Of a stretch of DNA of 64,000 nt, positions 35,075-42,977 are shown piece after piece. This DNA comes from an uncultured Alistipes sp. (GTDB lineage Bacteria > Bacteroidota > Bacteroidia > Bacteroidales > UBA932): NCBI GenBank assembly GCA_900550465.1, contig URSC01000013.1, forward strand, positions 1 through 64,000. Direction: 5' to 3'. The position numbers were made by a program, and so were the translations under genes. Below the pieces are notes generated by a model that was not told the DNA's origin, ran no database searches, and saw nothing but the letters and a program-made list of their open reading frames with translations. How positions within the stretch are numbered: the first letter of the stretch is position 1; each line of letters starts with the position of its first letter.

Positions 35075-35082
35075 TAAATTTG
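35075..35082 (+). promoter_or_regulatory. -7 box for the PCMD-domain gene
   Basis: TAAATTTG matches TAnnTTTG exactly, 23 nt before ATG 35106. It interleaves with the divergent promoter for the M6 protease. Confidence 0.5.
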
Positions 35083-35098
35083 CCGTTTGATTCCGATG

Positions 35099-35106
35099 CA
35101 AAAATA
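35099..35106 (-). promoter_or_regulatory. -7 box for the M6 protease gene
   Basis: On the minus strand TATTTTTG matches TAnnTTTG exactly, 29 nt before the start at 35069. The divergent gene begins at the same bases. Confidence 0.5.
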
Positions 35107-36080
35107 TGAAAAGATTTAGAATAATAAGTATAATAGGTGCGGCTGTCGTATTTCTTTCCGCAGTATCTGTCTCCGCACAGACTCCGGATATGGATTCTCT
35201 CATCAACGCAAAGGGCCGCTTCGACCGGTGGAGGGTGTATCAGCTGAAGGAGTCCGGTATCATAGGCGGCAATATCAAGACGATATACAAGCTCTCGGAG
35301 GGCGACACGCTGTCAGGGCAGGAGCCTTGCCCCCTGAATCCGGAGGATATCTTCTCGCCCTGCAACATAATGGCTGATGTCATGGGGGTGATCAAGGGCA
35401 GCAACTCGGTGTATCCCGAGTCCCGGGGGGACGGATATTGTGCGAAACTCCAGGTGGTAATGGAAAAGGTCAGGGTATTCGGCATCATCGACATGGAGGT
35501 GCTGGTGCAGGGGACGCTGCTTACTGGATATTTCCAGGAACCGATCAGGGACACCAAGGGAGCGTATTCCAAACTGGACTGCGGAATCCCTTTTACAGGC
35601 CGTCCGGCCGCAGTCCGTTATGACTATAAGGCCGATGTCGGACGCACGGTGGTCCGCTCTACGGGCTTTTCCCCGTTCAAGGTCATAGGCGGGAAGGATT
35701 ATCCTTTCATAGCGGTGTACCTTCAGTACAGGGAGGAGGATGAGAATGGAAATGTCACGGCGAAGCGTGTCGGCACTGCCTATAAAAAATTCTACGAAAA
35801 CCAGGAAGAGTGGAAGAACGGAGAAATGCTGGAGATACGGTACGGTGACATTTCTGGGGAGGAGGACTATACTCCCGACATGGGGCTCAAGAACGGAGAC
35901 ATAGTCTACTATTGCCGGAACAGCCGTGGAAAAATAGTGCCGGTCGAAGAGAACGGCTGGGCAGCCCCGGACCAGACGCCCACCCACATCATCGTCTGGA
36001 TATCCTCATCCAGCGGAGAGGCTTTCTATGGCGGGCTGGGCAATACGTTCTGGGTTGACAATTTCCAGCTTGTATATTGA
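35106..36080 (+). CDS. PCMD-domain exported protein
   Basis: A 324-residue protein with a signal peptide ending at VSAQ. It follows the PCMD (putative carbohydrate metabolism domain) pattern, with a jelly-roll-like C-terminal signature HIIVWISSSSGEAF and GLGNTFWVDNFQLVY. Such proteins in Bacteroidota are often lipoproteins or secreted glycan-associated proteins; this one lacks a lipobox Cys. Its neighbour is an outer-membrane barrel 10 nt downstream, suggesting a shared transcript. Confidence 0.8.
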   Translation: MKRFRIISIIGAAVVFLSAVSVSAQTPDMDSLINAKGRFDRWRVYQLKESGIIGGNIKTIYKLSEGDTLSGQEPCPLNPEDIFSPCNIMADVMGVIKGSNSVYPESRGDGYCAKLQVVMEKVRVFGIIDMEVLVQGTLLTGYFQEPIRDTKGAYSKLDCGIPFTGRPAAVRYDYKADVGRTVVRSTGFSPFKVIGGKDYPFIAVYLQYREEDENGNVTAKRVGTAYKKFYENQEEWKNGEMLEIRYGDISGEEDYTPDMGLKNGDIVYYCRNSRGKIVPVEENGWAAPDQTPTHIIVWISSSSGEAFYGGLGNTFWVDNFQLVY

Positions 36081-36090
36081 CGGTGGACTT

Positions 36091-37239
36091 ATGATCCGTC
36101 TTACGCTAAGGCATATAGTCCTGACTCTGGCTCTGTCAGCATGTACCCTTTCTGCTGCAGGACAGATAGTAGATTCTGTATATCTTGCCAGGGTACAGGA
36201 CTCTGTCGACCGCTATTACCGTCTTCATCCCCGCAGACATCCCTCGCGTCCCGACCCGTCCTTCAGAACGGTTCCTGTTTTCGGTCTGATGTATGCGCAG
36301 GAAACCGGCCTGGTGGCCGTGGGCGGTTTTTCAGCTACTTACAGGACGGCAGCCGATACCCTGGCGCCGCTCTCTGCGATAGGTGCGGCGGCGATGCTGT
36401 CCACCAATCTCTCTGCGGCGGGAGCAGTTACGGGAAAATGGGTGCTCCCTTCCGGAAGGATGGTCCTCGAGTATTCGGCGGCTTACATATACGGCCCGAG
36501 GTATTTCTGGGGACTGGGGTACGGGATGGGCTCGGATGACGGCAACAGGGTGAGCATGGTGAGCAGCCGGGTAAAGGCCAGGGCTGATCTGATCTATCTG
36601 GTAAACAGCCGTATACAGGCAGGGCTGTTCGCGACCTATACCTATTATAAAGTCTCTGAACTCGAGGACCGTACTCTGATTGAGGGAGGCCCTGGGATGA
36701 CGCAGTATGCGGGTGCCGGAGCCAGGTTCGACCTGGATACGAGAGACAGCCGCAGTGAACCTTCGCGCGGCGTCTTCCTGTCCGTTCAGCAGAGTGTCCA
36801 TTTTTCCCTGACCGGACTCAGGCCATTCTCGCGCAGTGAGATGACTGCGGATTTTTATTGTCCCCTGTGGAGCGGAGGAGTGCTTGCCTCTGATGTATAT
36901 GCGGTGATCCATTCTGATGCGGCACCCTGGACCGTCTGGCCTGAGGCCGGGGGGGATGTGCGTCTCAGAGGATATTACAGAGGACGTTACAGAGACCGCA
37001 ATCTGTTGTCTGTGCAGGTGGAACTGCGCCAGAAAGTGTACGGGCCTCATGGACTGGCAGTGTGGGGAGGGGCGGGAAATGTATTTCCCTCATTCAAGGG
37101 ATTTGAAATAAAAAATACCCTGCCCACGTACGGGGCAGGGTACCGTTGTTCCTTCCTGGGACTGGTGCTGCGCCTGGATGCCGGGTTCGGTCTCCGGGGG
37201 CAGTGGGCAGTCACTGCAGGTGTCAGTCATTCTTTTTGA
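36091..37239 (+). CDS. Omp85/BamA-like outer-membrane barrel protein
   Basis: A 382-residue exported protein with signal peptide ending near SAAGQ and a C-terminal Omp85-type beta-barrel. Barrel cues are alternating hydrophobic strands, GARFDLDTRDSRSEPSRGVFL, the conserved RGYYRGRYRDRN loop near 290-305 and a terminal Phe (HSF). No POTRA domains are visible, so it is a short, barrel-only member. The start at ATG 36091 is chosen over the upstream extension to 36028 because it gives the signal peptide. Its last 17 nt overlap aspA and it contains a terminator for that gene. Confidence 0.82.
   Translation: MIRLTLRHIVLTLALSACTLSAAGQIVDSVYLARVQDSVDRYYRLHPRRHPSRPDPSFRTVPVFGLMYAQETGLVAVGGFSATYRTAADTLAPLSAIGAAAMLSTNLSAAGAVTGKWVLPSGRMVLEYSAAYIYGPRYFWGLGYGMGSDDGNRVSMVSSRVKARADLIYLVNSRIQAGLFATYTYYKVSELEDRTLIEGGPGMTQYAGAGARFDLDTRDSRSEPSRGVFLSVQQSVHFSLTGLRPFSRSEMTADFYCPLWSGGVLASDVYAVIHSDAAPWTVWPEAGGDVRLRGYYRGRYRDRNLLSVQVELRQKVYGPHGLAVWGGAGNVFPSFKGFEIKNTLPTYGAGYRCSFLGLVLRLDAGFGLRGQWAVTAGVSHSF
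37106..37142 (-). terminator. Intrinsic terminator for aspA inside the barrel gene
   Basis: Read on the minus strand: TACCCTGCCC, a 7-nt loop, GGGCAGGGTA, then TTTTTTATTT. The perfect 10-bp stem and T-run lie 80 nt beyond the aspA stop, within the 3' coding region of the convergent gene. Confidence 0.88.
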
Positions 37240-38668
37240 TGTCGGCGATCATGCTCGGGTGAATCATGTTCTTGGGGTTCAGGATCACGTCAAGCTGCTT
37301 TTTGGTCAGCAGATTGCGCTCCAGAACGAGGTCGTATACGCTCTTTCCTGACTCGAGAGCCTCCTTGGCGATCTCGGTGCAGTTGGAGTAGCCGATGTAG
37401 GGCTTGAGAGCAGTGACGATGCCGATGCTGTGCTTAACCTGCTCCTCGCAGTGCTTCTTGTTGGCCTTGATGCCCTCGATGCACTCTATGCGCAGGGTGT
37501 CGAATGCGCGTGTCATCCATGTAGCGGACTCAACGAGAGATTCTACCATCACGGGCTCCATCACATTGAGCTCGAGCTGGGCGGCCTCGGATGCCATGGT
37601 TACGGCGAAGTCGTTGCCGATGACCTTGAAGCATATCTGGTTGACTACCTCGGGAATGACGGGGTTGACCTTACCGGGCATGATGGACGAGCCGGGCTGT
37701 TTGGGAGGAAGCTTGATCTCCTCGATACCGGTGCGGGGACCGGAGGACATCAGGCGCAGGTCGTTGCATATCTTCGAGAGGCGGATGGCGATGGACTTCA
37801 GGGCCGAGGAGTATGCCACCAGGCAGGATGTGTCGTGGGTGGCCTCGATCAGGTTCCTCGAGAGCTTGATGTCCAGACCGGAAATCTCGCGGAGGTACTC
37901 CGTGCAGTACTTGGCGTAGTTGGGCTCGGCGGTGATGCCGGTACCGATGGCTGTGGCTCCCATGTTGGTGTAGAGGAACTCGTCGGCGGCTTTCTGGAGG
38001 CGTGCGGATTCATGCCTCATGGCATCGGCAAAGGCACCGAAGGACTGGCCGAGAGTCATGGGCACTGCATCCTGAAGCTGGGTACGGCCCATCTTGATGA
38101 TGTTGGCGAACTCCTTCTTCTTGTCGTCAAAGGCCTTGATCAGGTCCTTGAGGGCTGCCTGTACCTTTACGTTGATGTAGTAGAGTCCAAGGTGCATGGC
38201 ACTGGGATAGGCGTCGTTGGTGGACTGGGCCATGTTGATGTGGTCGTTGGGGTGGCAGTACTGGTACTCACCGCGCTGGTGTCCCATGAGCTCGAGGGCG
38301 CGGTTGGCGATGACCTCATTGGCATTCATGTTCATGCTGGTGCCGGCGCCGCCCTGCATCATGTCGATGGGGAAGAACTCGAGGTGCTTTCCGTCGATGA
38401 GTTCCTGACATGCCTCCACTACTGCGTCCTTGACCTGGTCTGTGACGAGGCCGAGCTTATGGTTGGCCTTTATGGCGGCCATCTTGACGATACCGAATGC
38501 CTTGATGAACTCGGGGTAGTCGCAGAGATGATAGTTGCTGATATTGAAGTTCTCAATACACCTGAGGGTCTGGATTCCGAAGAGGGCTTCTACGGGAACT
38601 ACCTTGTAGCCTAAAAGATCATGTTCAGTGCGGGTCTTGCCCGAAACAGGAAATTTGTACTGTATCAT
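37223..38668 (-). CDS. aspA: Aspartate ammonia-lyase
   Basis: A 481-residue fumarase/aspartase superfamily enzyme that interconverts aspartate and fumarate plus ammonia. Signature GSSIMPGKVNPVIPE marks the flexible SS loop with catalytic Ser. Length and the N-terminal TRTEHDLLGYKVVP fit aspartase rather than fumarase. It is the last gene of a minus-strand cluster beginning at YtxH and lies 17 nt after trkA. Confidence 0.94.
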   Translation of the reverse strand: MIQYKFPVSGKTRTEHDLLGYKVVPVEALFGIQTLRCIENFNISNYHLCDYPEFIKAFGIVKMAAIKANHKLGLVTDQVKDAVVEACQELIDGKHLEFFPIDMMQGGAGTSMNMNANEVIANRALELMGHQRGEYQYCHPNDHINMAQSTNDAYPSAMHLGLYYINVKVQAALKDLIKAFDDKKKEFANIIKMGRTQLQDAVPMTLGQSFGAFADAMRHESARLQKAADEFLYTNMGATAIGTGITAEPNYAKYCTEYLREISGLDIKLSRNLIEATHDTSCLVAYSSALKSIAIRLSKICNDLRLMSSGPRTGIEEIKLPPKQPGSSIMPGKVNPVIPEVVNQICFKVIGNDFAVTMASEAAQLELNVMEPVMVESLVESATWMTRAFDTLRIECIEGIKANKKHCEEQVKHSIGIVTALKPYIGYSNCTEIAKEALESGKSVYDLVLERNLLTKKQLDVILNPKNMIHPSMIADIKKND

Positions 38669-38685
38669 GTTTATAAGTTTAAAAT

Positions 38686-40032
38686 TTATAAAAAGAATTT
38701 GTCTACTTTGTCCACGGCGTCCGGATTGGCGAAGACTACCACCTGGTCGTACGGCCGGATGGTACTCTCGCTGTCGGCGATAAAGCTCTCGTTGCCCCTG
38801 ACGAAGCCTCCGATGATGGCTTCTTCGGGGAAGCCCAAGTCCTTGAGCTTGCCTGTGGTTATCTTGCTGTTGGTATTTACTATGAATTCGAGGACCACTG
38901 CGTCGGTTCCGTTGAGAACCTTGATCGAGCGGACCTTGTTGGAAAGGGTGAAGCGGAAGATTTTGCCGGCGGTAATGAGTTTTTTATTGATGACAGAGTC
39001 CACGCCCATTTCCTCAGCCAGCTTGATGTACTCGAAGTTCTCGACCTCTGCGATCACCTTGGGTATGCCCATGCGCTTGGCCACCACGCAGGAGAGGATA
39101 TTGGTCTCGGAGCTGCTGGTGACAGCTACGAAGGCTTCCATATCCTTAAGGCCTTCTTCCATGAGAAGGTCTGAGTTGCGCCCGTCTCCGTTGATTACCA
39201 GAGTCCGGTCCAGGGCCTCCGACAGGTGGGCGCATTTTTCGGGATTGAGCTCGATGAGCTTTATGTTCTCGGTCTGTTTTTCCATTGAGCGGGCGACCAT
39301 CTCGCCTATGCGTCCTCCTCCCAGGATCATCAGGTTGCGTACAGTCACCTTGGGCTTGCCTGACAGGGACAGGGCCTGCTCCATGCCTTCCTTCTTGGAG
39401 ATCAGGTAAACCACGTCCCCGGTCTTGAACCGAGTCGCGCTTTTGGGGATGATGGTCTTGCCGTCACGGGATATCGCTACCGACCGGAACAGGTTCTGGG
39501 TTCTCTCCCTGAGTTCGGCTACAGTGCGGTCAACCATAGGAGAGCATTCCTCAAGCCGGTATACTATAAGCTGCAGCTTGCCGTGGGAGTAGTTCATGAA
39601 CTCCGAGGCGTTGTTCTGCTTGAGCAGGTTGACAATCTCGGTGGCGGCGATCTTCTCGGGATAGAAAAGAGAATCGATGCCGAGGTCGGTGAAGAGGATT
39701 CTGTTGTCGTTCTTCTGGTATTCCTCGTTGTTGATCCGGGCCGTAACCTTTTTGGCCCCCAGCTTTTTGGCCAGGGCCGCGGAAACGATGTTGATGTCCT
39801 GCGCCGAATCCGGATTTACTGCGATGAACAGATCGGCGCTGCCCGCTCCTGCCTTTATCAGAGTGTCGATTGAAGAAGGGCGGCCTTCTACGGTTACGAT
39901 ATCCGAGTCACTGTTTATCTTCTCGAGGCTCTCCTCGTCCTCGGAGATAACCGTGATCTCGTGGTACTCCATACTGAGCATCTTGGCCAGATGGCTTCCG
40001 ATTTCTCCAGCTCCTGCTACGACGATCTTCAT
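38686..40032 (-). CDS. trkA: TrkA potassium-uptake regulatory protein
   Basis: A 448-residue cytosolic protein made of two RCK modules. Each has a Rossmann NAD-binding loop (KIVVAGAGEIGSHLAK at the start; NLMILGGGRIGEMVA near 230) and a TrkA-C domain, the second ending GFVRGNESFIADSEST. It gates the TrkH/TrkG potassium channel, whose gene is not in the window. It lies 12 nt after a short hypothetical gene. Confidence 0.94.
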   Translation of the reverse strand: MKIVVAGAGEIGSHLAKMLSMEYHEITVISEDEESLEKINSDSDIVTVEGRPSSIDTLIKAGAGSADLFIAVNPDSAQDINIVSAALAKKLGAKKVTARINNEEYQKNDNRILFTDLGIDSLFYPEKIAATEIVNLLKQNNASEFMNYSHGKLQLIVYRLEECSPMVDRTVAELRERTQNLFRSVAISRDGKTIIPKSATRFKTGDVVYLISKKEGMEQALSLSGKPKVTVRNLMILGGGRIGEMVARSMEKQTENIKLIELNPEKCAHLSEALDRTLVINGDGRNSDLLMEEGLKDMEAFVAVTSSSETNILSCVVAKRMGIPKVIAEVENFEYIKLAEEMGVDSVINKKLITAGKIFRFTLSNKVRSIKVLNGTDAVVLEFIVNTNSKITTGKLKDLGFPEEAIIGGFVRGNESFIADSESTIRPYDQVVVFANPDAVDKVDKFFL

Positions 40033-40044
40033 GATGCTCTGCTG

Positions 40045-40314
40045 CTACTCTCTGTTTTTCCTTCCTTTTGCCAGCGTCCTTATGAACTCTACTGTCCGGT
40101 ACAGGAAATTGAACGAGGCATTGTGCGAGGCGATGGCCTTGCAGCCCATGTCCAGAAGGTTGGAGGGGGACATGAACTCCCATACGCAGCGCAGCTTGTA
40201 CAGGACCATTATCTCCTGATGGTCGATGCGGGAGGACAGGAGCCTGCGGCAGTACTGCAGCTCCTGCAGGTTCCGGATGTTGCGGTAATCCGAGATTCTA
40301 TTGTCCTTTTCCAT
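40045..40314 (-). CDS. Conserved small hypothetical protein
   Basis: An 89-residue, mostly helical basic protein (NIRNLQELQYCRRLLSSRIDHQE, FLYRTVEFIRTLAKGRK). No domain recognised. It starts 17 nt inside the end of the holin-family gene. Its place in the YtxH-holin cluster suggests a membrane-associated partner, but it has no clear transmembrane segment. Confidence 0.65.
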   Translation of the reverse strand: MEKDNRISDYRNIRNLQELQYCRRLLSSRIDHQEIMVLYKLRCVWEFMSPSNLLDMGCKAIASHNASFNFLYRTVEFIRTLAKGRKNRE

Positions 40315-40675
40315 TTTTCCTGTCGTCGAAAAACATTCTTAAAAACATCCTGAGCGGGCTGTTGATCAGGAATCTGTCCTTGAATACAAACAGCACGAGT
40401 ATGCACAGAAGGAATATGCCGGCCGTAATCAGCAGTCCGGCAGTCCTGTTGCCTACGATTATCGTGAACCAGGAGGCGAGGGCGGCCGCAACTATGCCGA
40501 GGACTACTCCGACGAGGATGAACAGCAGGAAAAAGAAGATGATCCTGCTGAATATCTTCGCCAGGTTCTCGGCCAGGGCCAGCTTTATCTCGTCAATGCG
40601 CAGGTCGATATAACACTTGATGGACGAGAAGAGGTCTCCGAGGGGGTTGTTGGGGTTCGGGGTCTGGTTTTCCAT
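40298..40675 (-). CDS. Phage-holin-like (superfamily 3_6) membrane protein
   Basis: A 125-residue protein with two strong membrane segments (near 45-68 and 75-98), basic N-terminus with CYIDLRIDEIKLALAENLAKI, and a charged tail. This matches the holin_3_6/YqjE-like family, common in non-phage chromosomes next to YtxH proteins. A cell-envelope stress role is plausible; nothing indicates a prophage. Confidence 0.78.
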   Translation of the reverse strand: MENQTPNPNNPLGDLFSSIKCYIDLRIDEIKLALAENLAKIFSRIIFFFLLFILVGVVLGIVAAALASWFTIIVGNRTAGLLITAGIFLLCILVLFVFKDRFLINSPLRMFLRMFFDDRKNGKGQ

Positions 40676-40696
40676 CTCGGCGTGTCCCTGTTCCGG

Positions 40697-40936
40697 TTAT
40701 TCGGCAATGATGTCTTCTGCTGCCGGACGCTCCTTTGCGGAAGCGTATGCGTCGGCAGCTGCCTTCGCACGGTTCTCGAGGCTGTTGATCTTGTCCTTGA
40801 GACCCTGGTACTCCTTGTCAAAGGTGTCCTTGATCTTCTTTCTGGTCTCCTCTCCCGACTCGGGGGCAAAGAGGATGGCAACGGCGGCTCCTACCAGTAC
40901 TCCGCCGAGGAATGTGAATAAATTGTCCGTTTTCAT
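40697..40936 (-). CDS. YtxH-domain protein
   Basis: A 79-residue protein. LFTFLGGVLVGAAVAILFAPESGEETRKKIKD is the typical YtxH N-terminus: a membrane segment followed by an amphipathic helix with the AP-x-SG-x-x-TR motif. It heads the YtxH-holin-hypothetical-trkA-aspA minus-strand cluster. Members are often stress-induced in other bacteria. Confidence 0.85.
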   Translation of the reverse strand: MKTDNLFTFLGGVLVGAAVAILFAPESGEETRKKIKDTFDKEYQGLKDKINSLENRAKAAADAYASAKERPAAEDIIAE

Positions 40937-40959
40937 ACCGATGTGTTTTTGAATAAATA

Positions 40960-40967
40960 CAAAAATA
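40960..40967 (-). promoter_or_regulatory. -7 box for the YtxH cluster
   Basis: On the minus strand TATTTTTG matches TAnnTTTG exactly, 23 nt before the YtxH start at 40936. No clear -33 element. Confidence 0.5.
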
Positions 40968-40979
40968 GCAAATTAATTC

Positions 40980-40987
40980 TATATTTG
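40980..40987 (+). promoter_or_regulatory. -7 box for the C11 protease gene
   Basis: TATATTTG matches TAnnTTTG exactly, 32 nt before ATG 41020. No TTTG at the usual -33 spacing. Confidence 0.45.
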
Positions 40988-41019
40988 TCACCTTGTTCAG
41001 AGAAAAGAGCGGAAAAAGA

Positions 41020-42243
41020 ATGAAAGTAGAGTCAAAATCAATAAAATGGACGCTTACGGCCGGTGGCGCGGGCGGCGGGCGGTCGGCAGTATCGTGCAAA
41101 GGTATGAAGGAAGAAGGAATGGACATAGGCAGCACGGTCCTTATTTATATAGCTGCGGACAACAACCTTGCCCCGAACGCCCGTCAGAATATAGAGGATA
41201 TAATCAGTTCCGGAGCCGTTCCGGAATATTTCGACGACGGGGAGGGAGATGTGCTGCTTGTGTATGCCGACATCAGCGGGGAGGTTCCGGTGCTGATGCG
41301 CCTCAGCAGGGACCGGTATGGGGAAATCCTGAAGGAGACAGTCAAGGAGTATGATGCGGACCAGAACTCCATGTCGGATTCGGTGATGCATCAGGTGCTC
41401 TCCTATGCGGCGGCGCTGTTTCCTTCGGAGCATAACGGTCTGGTGCTTTGGTCCCACGGTACTGGATGGCTGCCTGAAGGATTCTATTCCAATCCTGTTA
41501 CAGGTTCCGGGGGAACTGCGGTCCCTATGAATATGGCCGAGGATCCGTTCGCCGCTTGTGTGAAGTCCTTCGGGGCTGACGGGATGGAAGAAATGGATAT
41601 CAAGGATCTCGTACGGGCTCTGCCCGTCCACTATTCATACATACTCTTCGACGCCTGCTTAATGGGAGGTGTTGAGGTTGCATATGAGCTGCGGGGCAGC
41701 TGCGACTATTTCCTGGGGTCCGCGGCGGAAATCCTTGCTGCCGGAATGCCTTACATGAAGGTGACAGAATGTCTTATGGACGGCCGCCGTCCGGCGCTGG
41801 AGGATCTGTGCCGCCTGTATTACGAGCACTATGCCGACAAGGGTGCGACCATAGCACTTGTCGACACCAGGGCGCTGGACAACCTTGCCTCTGCATGCAG
41901 GGACGTGTTCGAGTCCGGAGCCGGAATGATCCCGTTCCTGGATATGGATGACATTCAGAGGTATTTCAGGGGTGACAGACATTGGTTCTATGACCTGGAC
42001 GATCTCATATCCCGCCTGGCGGTTCCAGAGCAGTACGTGGTCTTTACATCAGCGCTGGACGCTGCGGTGCTGTATAAGAAATCAACACCGGTATTTACCG
42101 TGTCCACGGGCTGGAGCAGCGATTCATTCCCCATTAAAACATTTTCGGGACTGAGCACCTATGTACCCAATCCCGAAAACTCTTACCTGGATGAATACTA
42201 CCGTACACTGTCCTGGAACAAGGCCGTAAGGATGGTACGGTGA
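41020..42243 (+). CDS. C11 (clostripain) family cysteine protease
   Basis: A 407-residue C11 protease-like protein. The catalytic dyad appears as His146 in WSHGTGW and Cys213 in LFDACLMGG; IYIAADNNL starts the conserved core. The N-terminus has no hydrophobic signal peptide or lipobox, unlike most Bacteroidota C11 proteases, so export is doubtful. Starts at 41104 or 41119 (MKEEGM or MDIGST) would place the core right at the N-terminus. It is convergent with rubrerythrin, with 13 nt between stops. Confidence 0.83.
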   Translation: MKVESKSIKWTLTAGGAGGGRSAVSCKGMKEEGMDIGSTVLIYIAADNNLAPNARQNIEDIISSGAVPEYFDDGEGDVLLVYADISGEVPVLMRLSRDRYGEILKETVKEYDADQNSMSDSVMHQVLSYAAALFPSEHNGLVLWSHGTGWLPEGFYSNPVTGSGGTAVPMNMAEDPFAACVKSFGADGMEEMDIKDLVRALPVHYSYILFDACLMGGVEVAYELRGSCDYFLGSAAEILAAGMPYMKVTECLMDGRRPALEDLCRLYYEHYADKGATIALVDTRALDNLASACRDVFESGAGMIPFLDMDDIQRYFRGDRHWFYDLDDLISRLAVPEQYVVFTSALDAAVLYKKSTPVFTVSTGWSSDSFPIKTFSGLSTYVPNPENSYLDEYYRTLSWNKAVRMVR

Positions 42244-42256
42244 TATCCGCCGTCAG

Positions 42257-42817
42257 TTACTTCTTCTCGCCGAAGAATCTCTTGTACAGACCCTCGAAGG
42301 CCTGGCCGTGACGCGCCTCGTCCTTGCACATCTCGTGCACGGTGTCGTGGATGGCGTCGAGGTTGAGCTGCTTTGCCTTGGTGGCGATGCGCTTCTTGTC
42401 GGCGCAGGCGTCGGCCTCGGCGTGCATTCTCTTCTCGAGGTTGGTCTTGGTGTCCCATACGACCTCTCCGAGAAGCTCTGCGAACCTGGCTGCATGGTCG
42501 GCCTCCTCATAGGCGATACGGCGGTAAGCCTCGGCGATCTCGGGATATCCCTCCCTGTCGGCCTGACGGCTCATCGCGATGTACATACCTACTTCAGAGC
42601 ATTCGCCTGCGAAGTGTGTCTGCAGGCCTTCCCATATTTCCTGGTCGCAGCCTTTGGCCACTCCGAGGGTGTGACCGTCGGCCCATGAGATCTCATTGGC
42701 GTCTTCCTTAATCTCTACAAACTTGCTTGCGGGGGCCTTGCAGAGGGGGCATTTCTCAGGAGGGTTGTCTCCTGTGTGCACATAACCGCATACGGTGCAT
42801 CTCCATTTCTTTTCCAT
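42257..42817 (-). CDS. Rubrerythrin with N-terminal rubredoxin domain
   Basis: A 186-residue peroxide-reducing protein. The rubredoxin domain comes first, with CxxC pairs CTVCGY and CPLCKAP (residues about 7-29), followed by a ferritin-like diiron domain (about 50-180) with EXXH-like motifs in ECSEVGMYIAM, EEADHAARF and DEARHGQAF. Reversed order versus classical rubrerythrin, where rubredoxin is C-terminal. It scavenges hydrogen peroxide in anaerobes, with electrons from NADH-linked reductases. Confidence 0.9.
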   Translation of the reverse strand: MEKKWRCTVCGYVHTGDNPPEKCPLCKAPASKFVEIKEDANEISWADGHTLGVAKGCDQEIWEGLQTHFAGECSEVGMYIAMSRQADREGYPEIAEAYRRIAYEEADHAARFAELLGEVVWDTKTNLEKRMHAEADACADKKRIATKAKQLNLDAIHDTVHEMCKDEARHGQAFEGLYKRFFGEKK

Positions 42818-42866
42818 AGAATGTGATACTAAATGTTGTTAATTCGTCCGTGCAAGATACAAATTT

Positions 42867-42897
42867 TTTGCCAAAAATGAAAATTTGGCTACTTTTG
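42867..42897 (+). promoter_or_regulatory. Promoter for the L25 gene
   Basis: TTTG at 42867-42870, a 19-bp spacer, and TACTTTTG at 42890-42897: exact matches at both elements. Transcription would begin near 42900, leaving a leader of about 78 nt. Confidence 0.75.
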
Positions 42898-42900
42898 CAG

Positions 42901-42951
42901 CCCCTAAAAGCCATGAGGCTTTTGGTGCAATGGGGTCCGGAAAGCCCGGAC
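42901..42951 (+). promoter_or_regulatory. Two tandem hairpins in the L25 leader
   Basis: AAAAGCC, ATGA, GGCTTTT (42906-42923) and GTCCGG, AAAGC, CCGGAC (42935-42951) are perfect hairpins. CCCC at 42901-42904 could pair with GGGG at 42932-42935, competing for one base with the second stem. This is the sort of structure seen in ribosomal-protein leaders, but it is not recognised. Confidence 0.5.
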
Positions 42952-42977
42952 TGAGTAACACATTTTAAACCAATATC

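Noticed and set aside
37430..38614. 394-codon open frame on the plus strand opposite aspA
   Set aside because: It mirrors the aspA codons, has low-complexity Val/Gly/Leu content and no family motif; aspA is unambiguous.
40298..40675. Prophage indicated by a holin-family gene
   Set aside because: The gene sits between YtxH and trkA with no other phage genes; this holin-like family is common in normal chromosomes.
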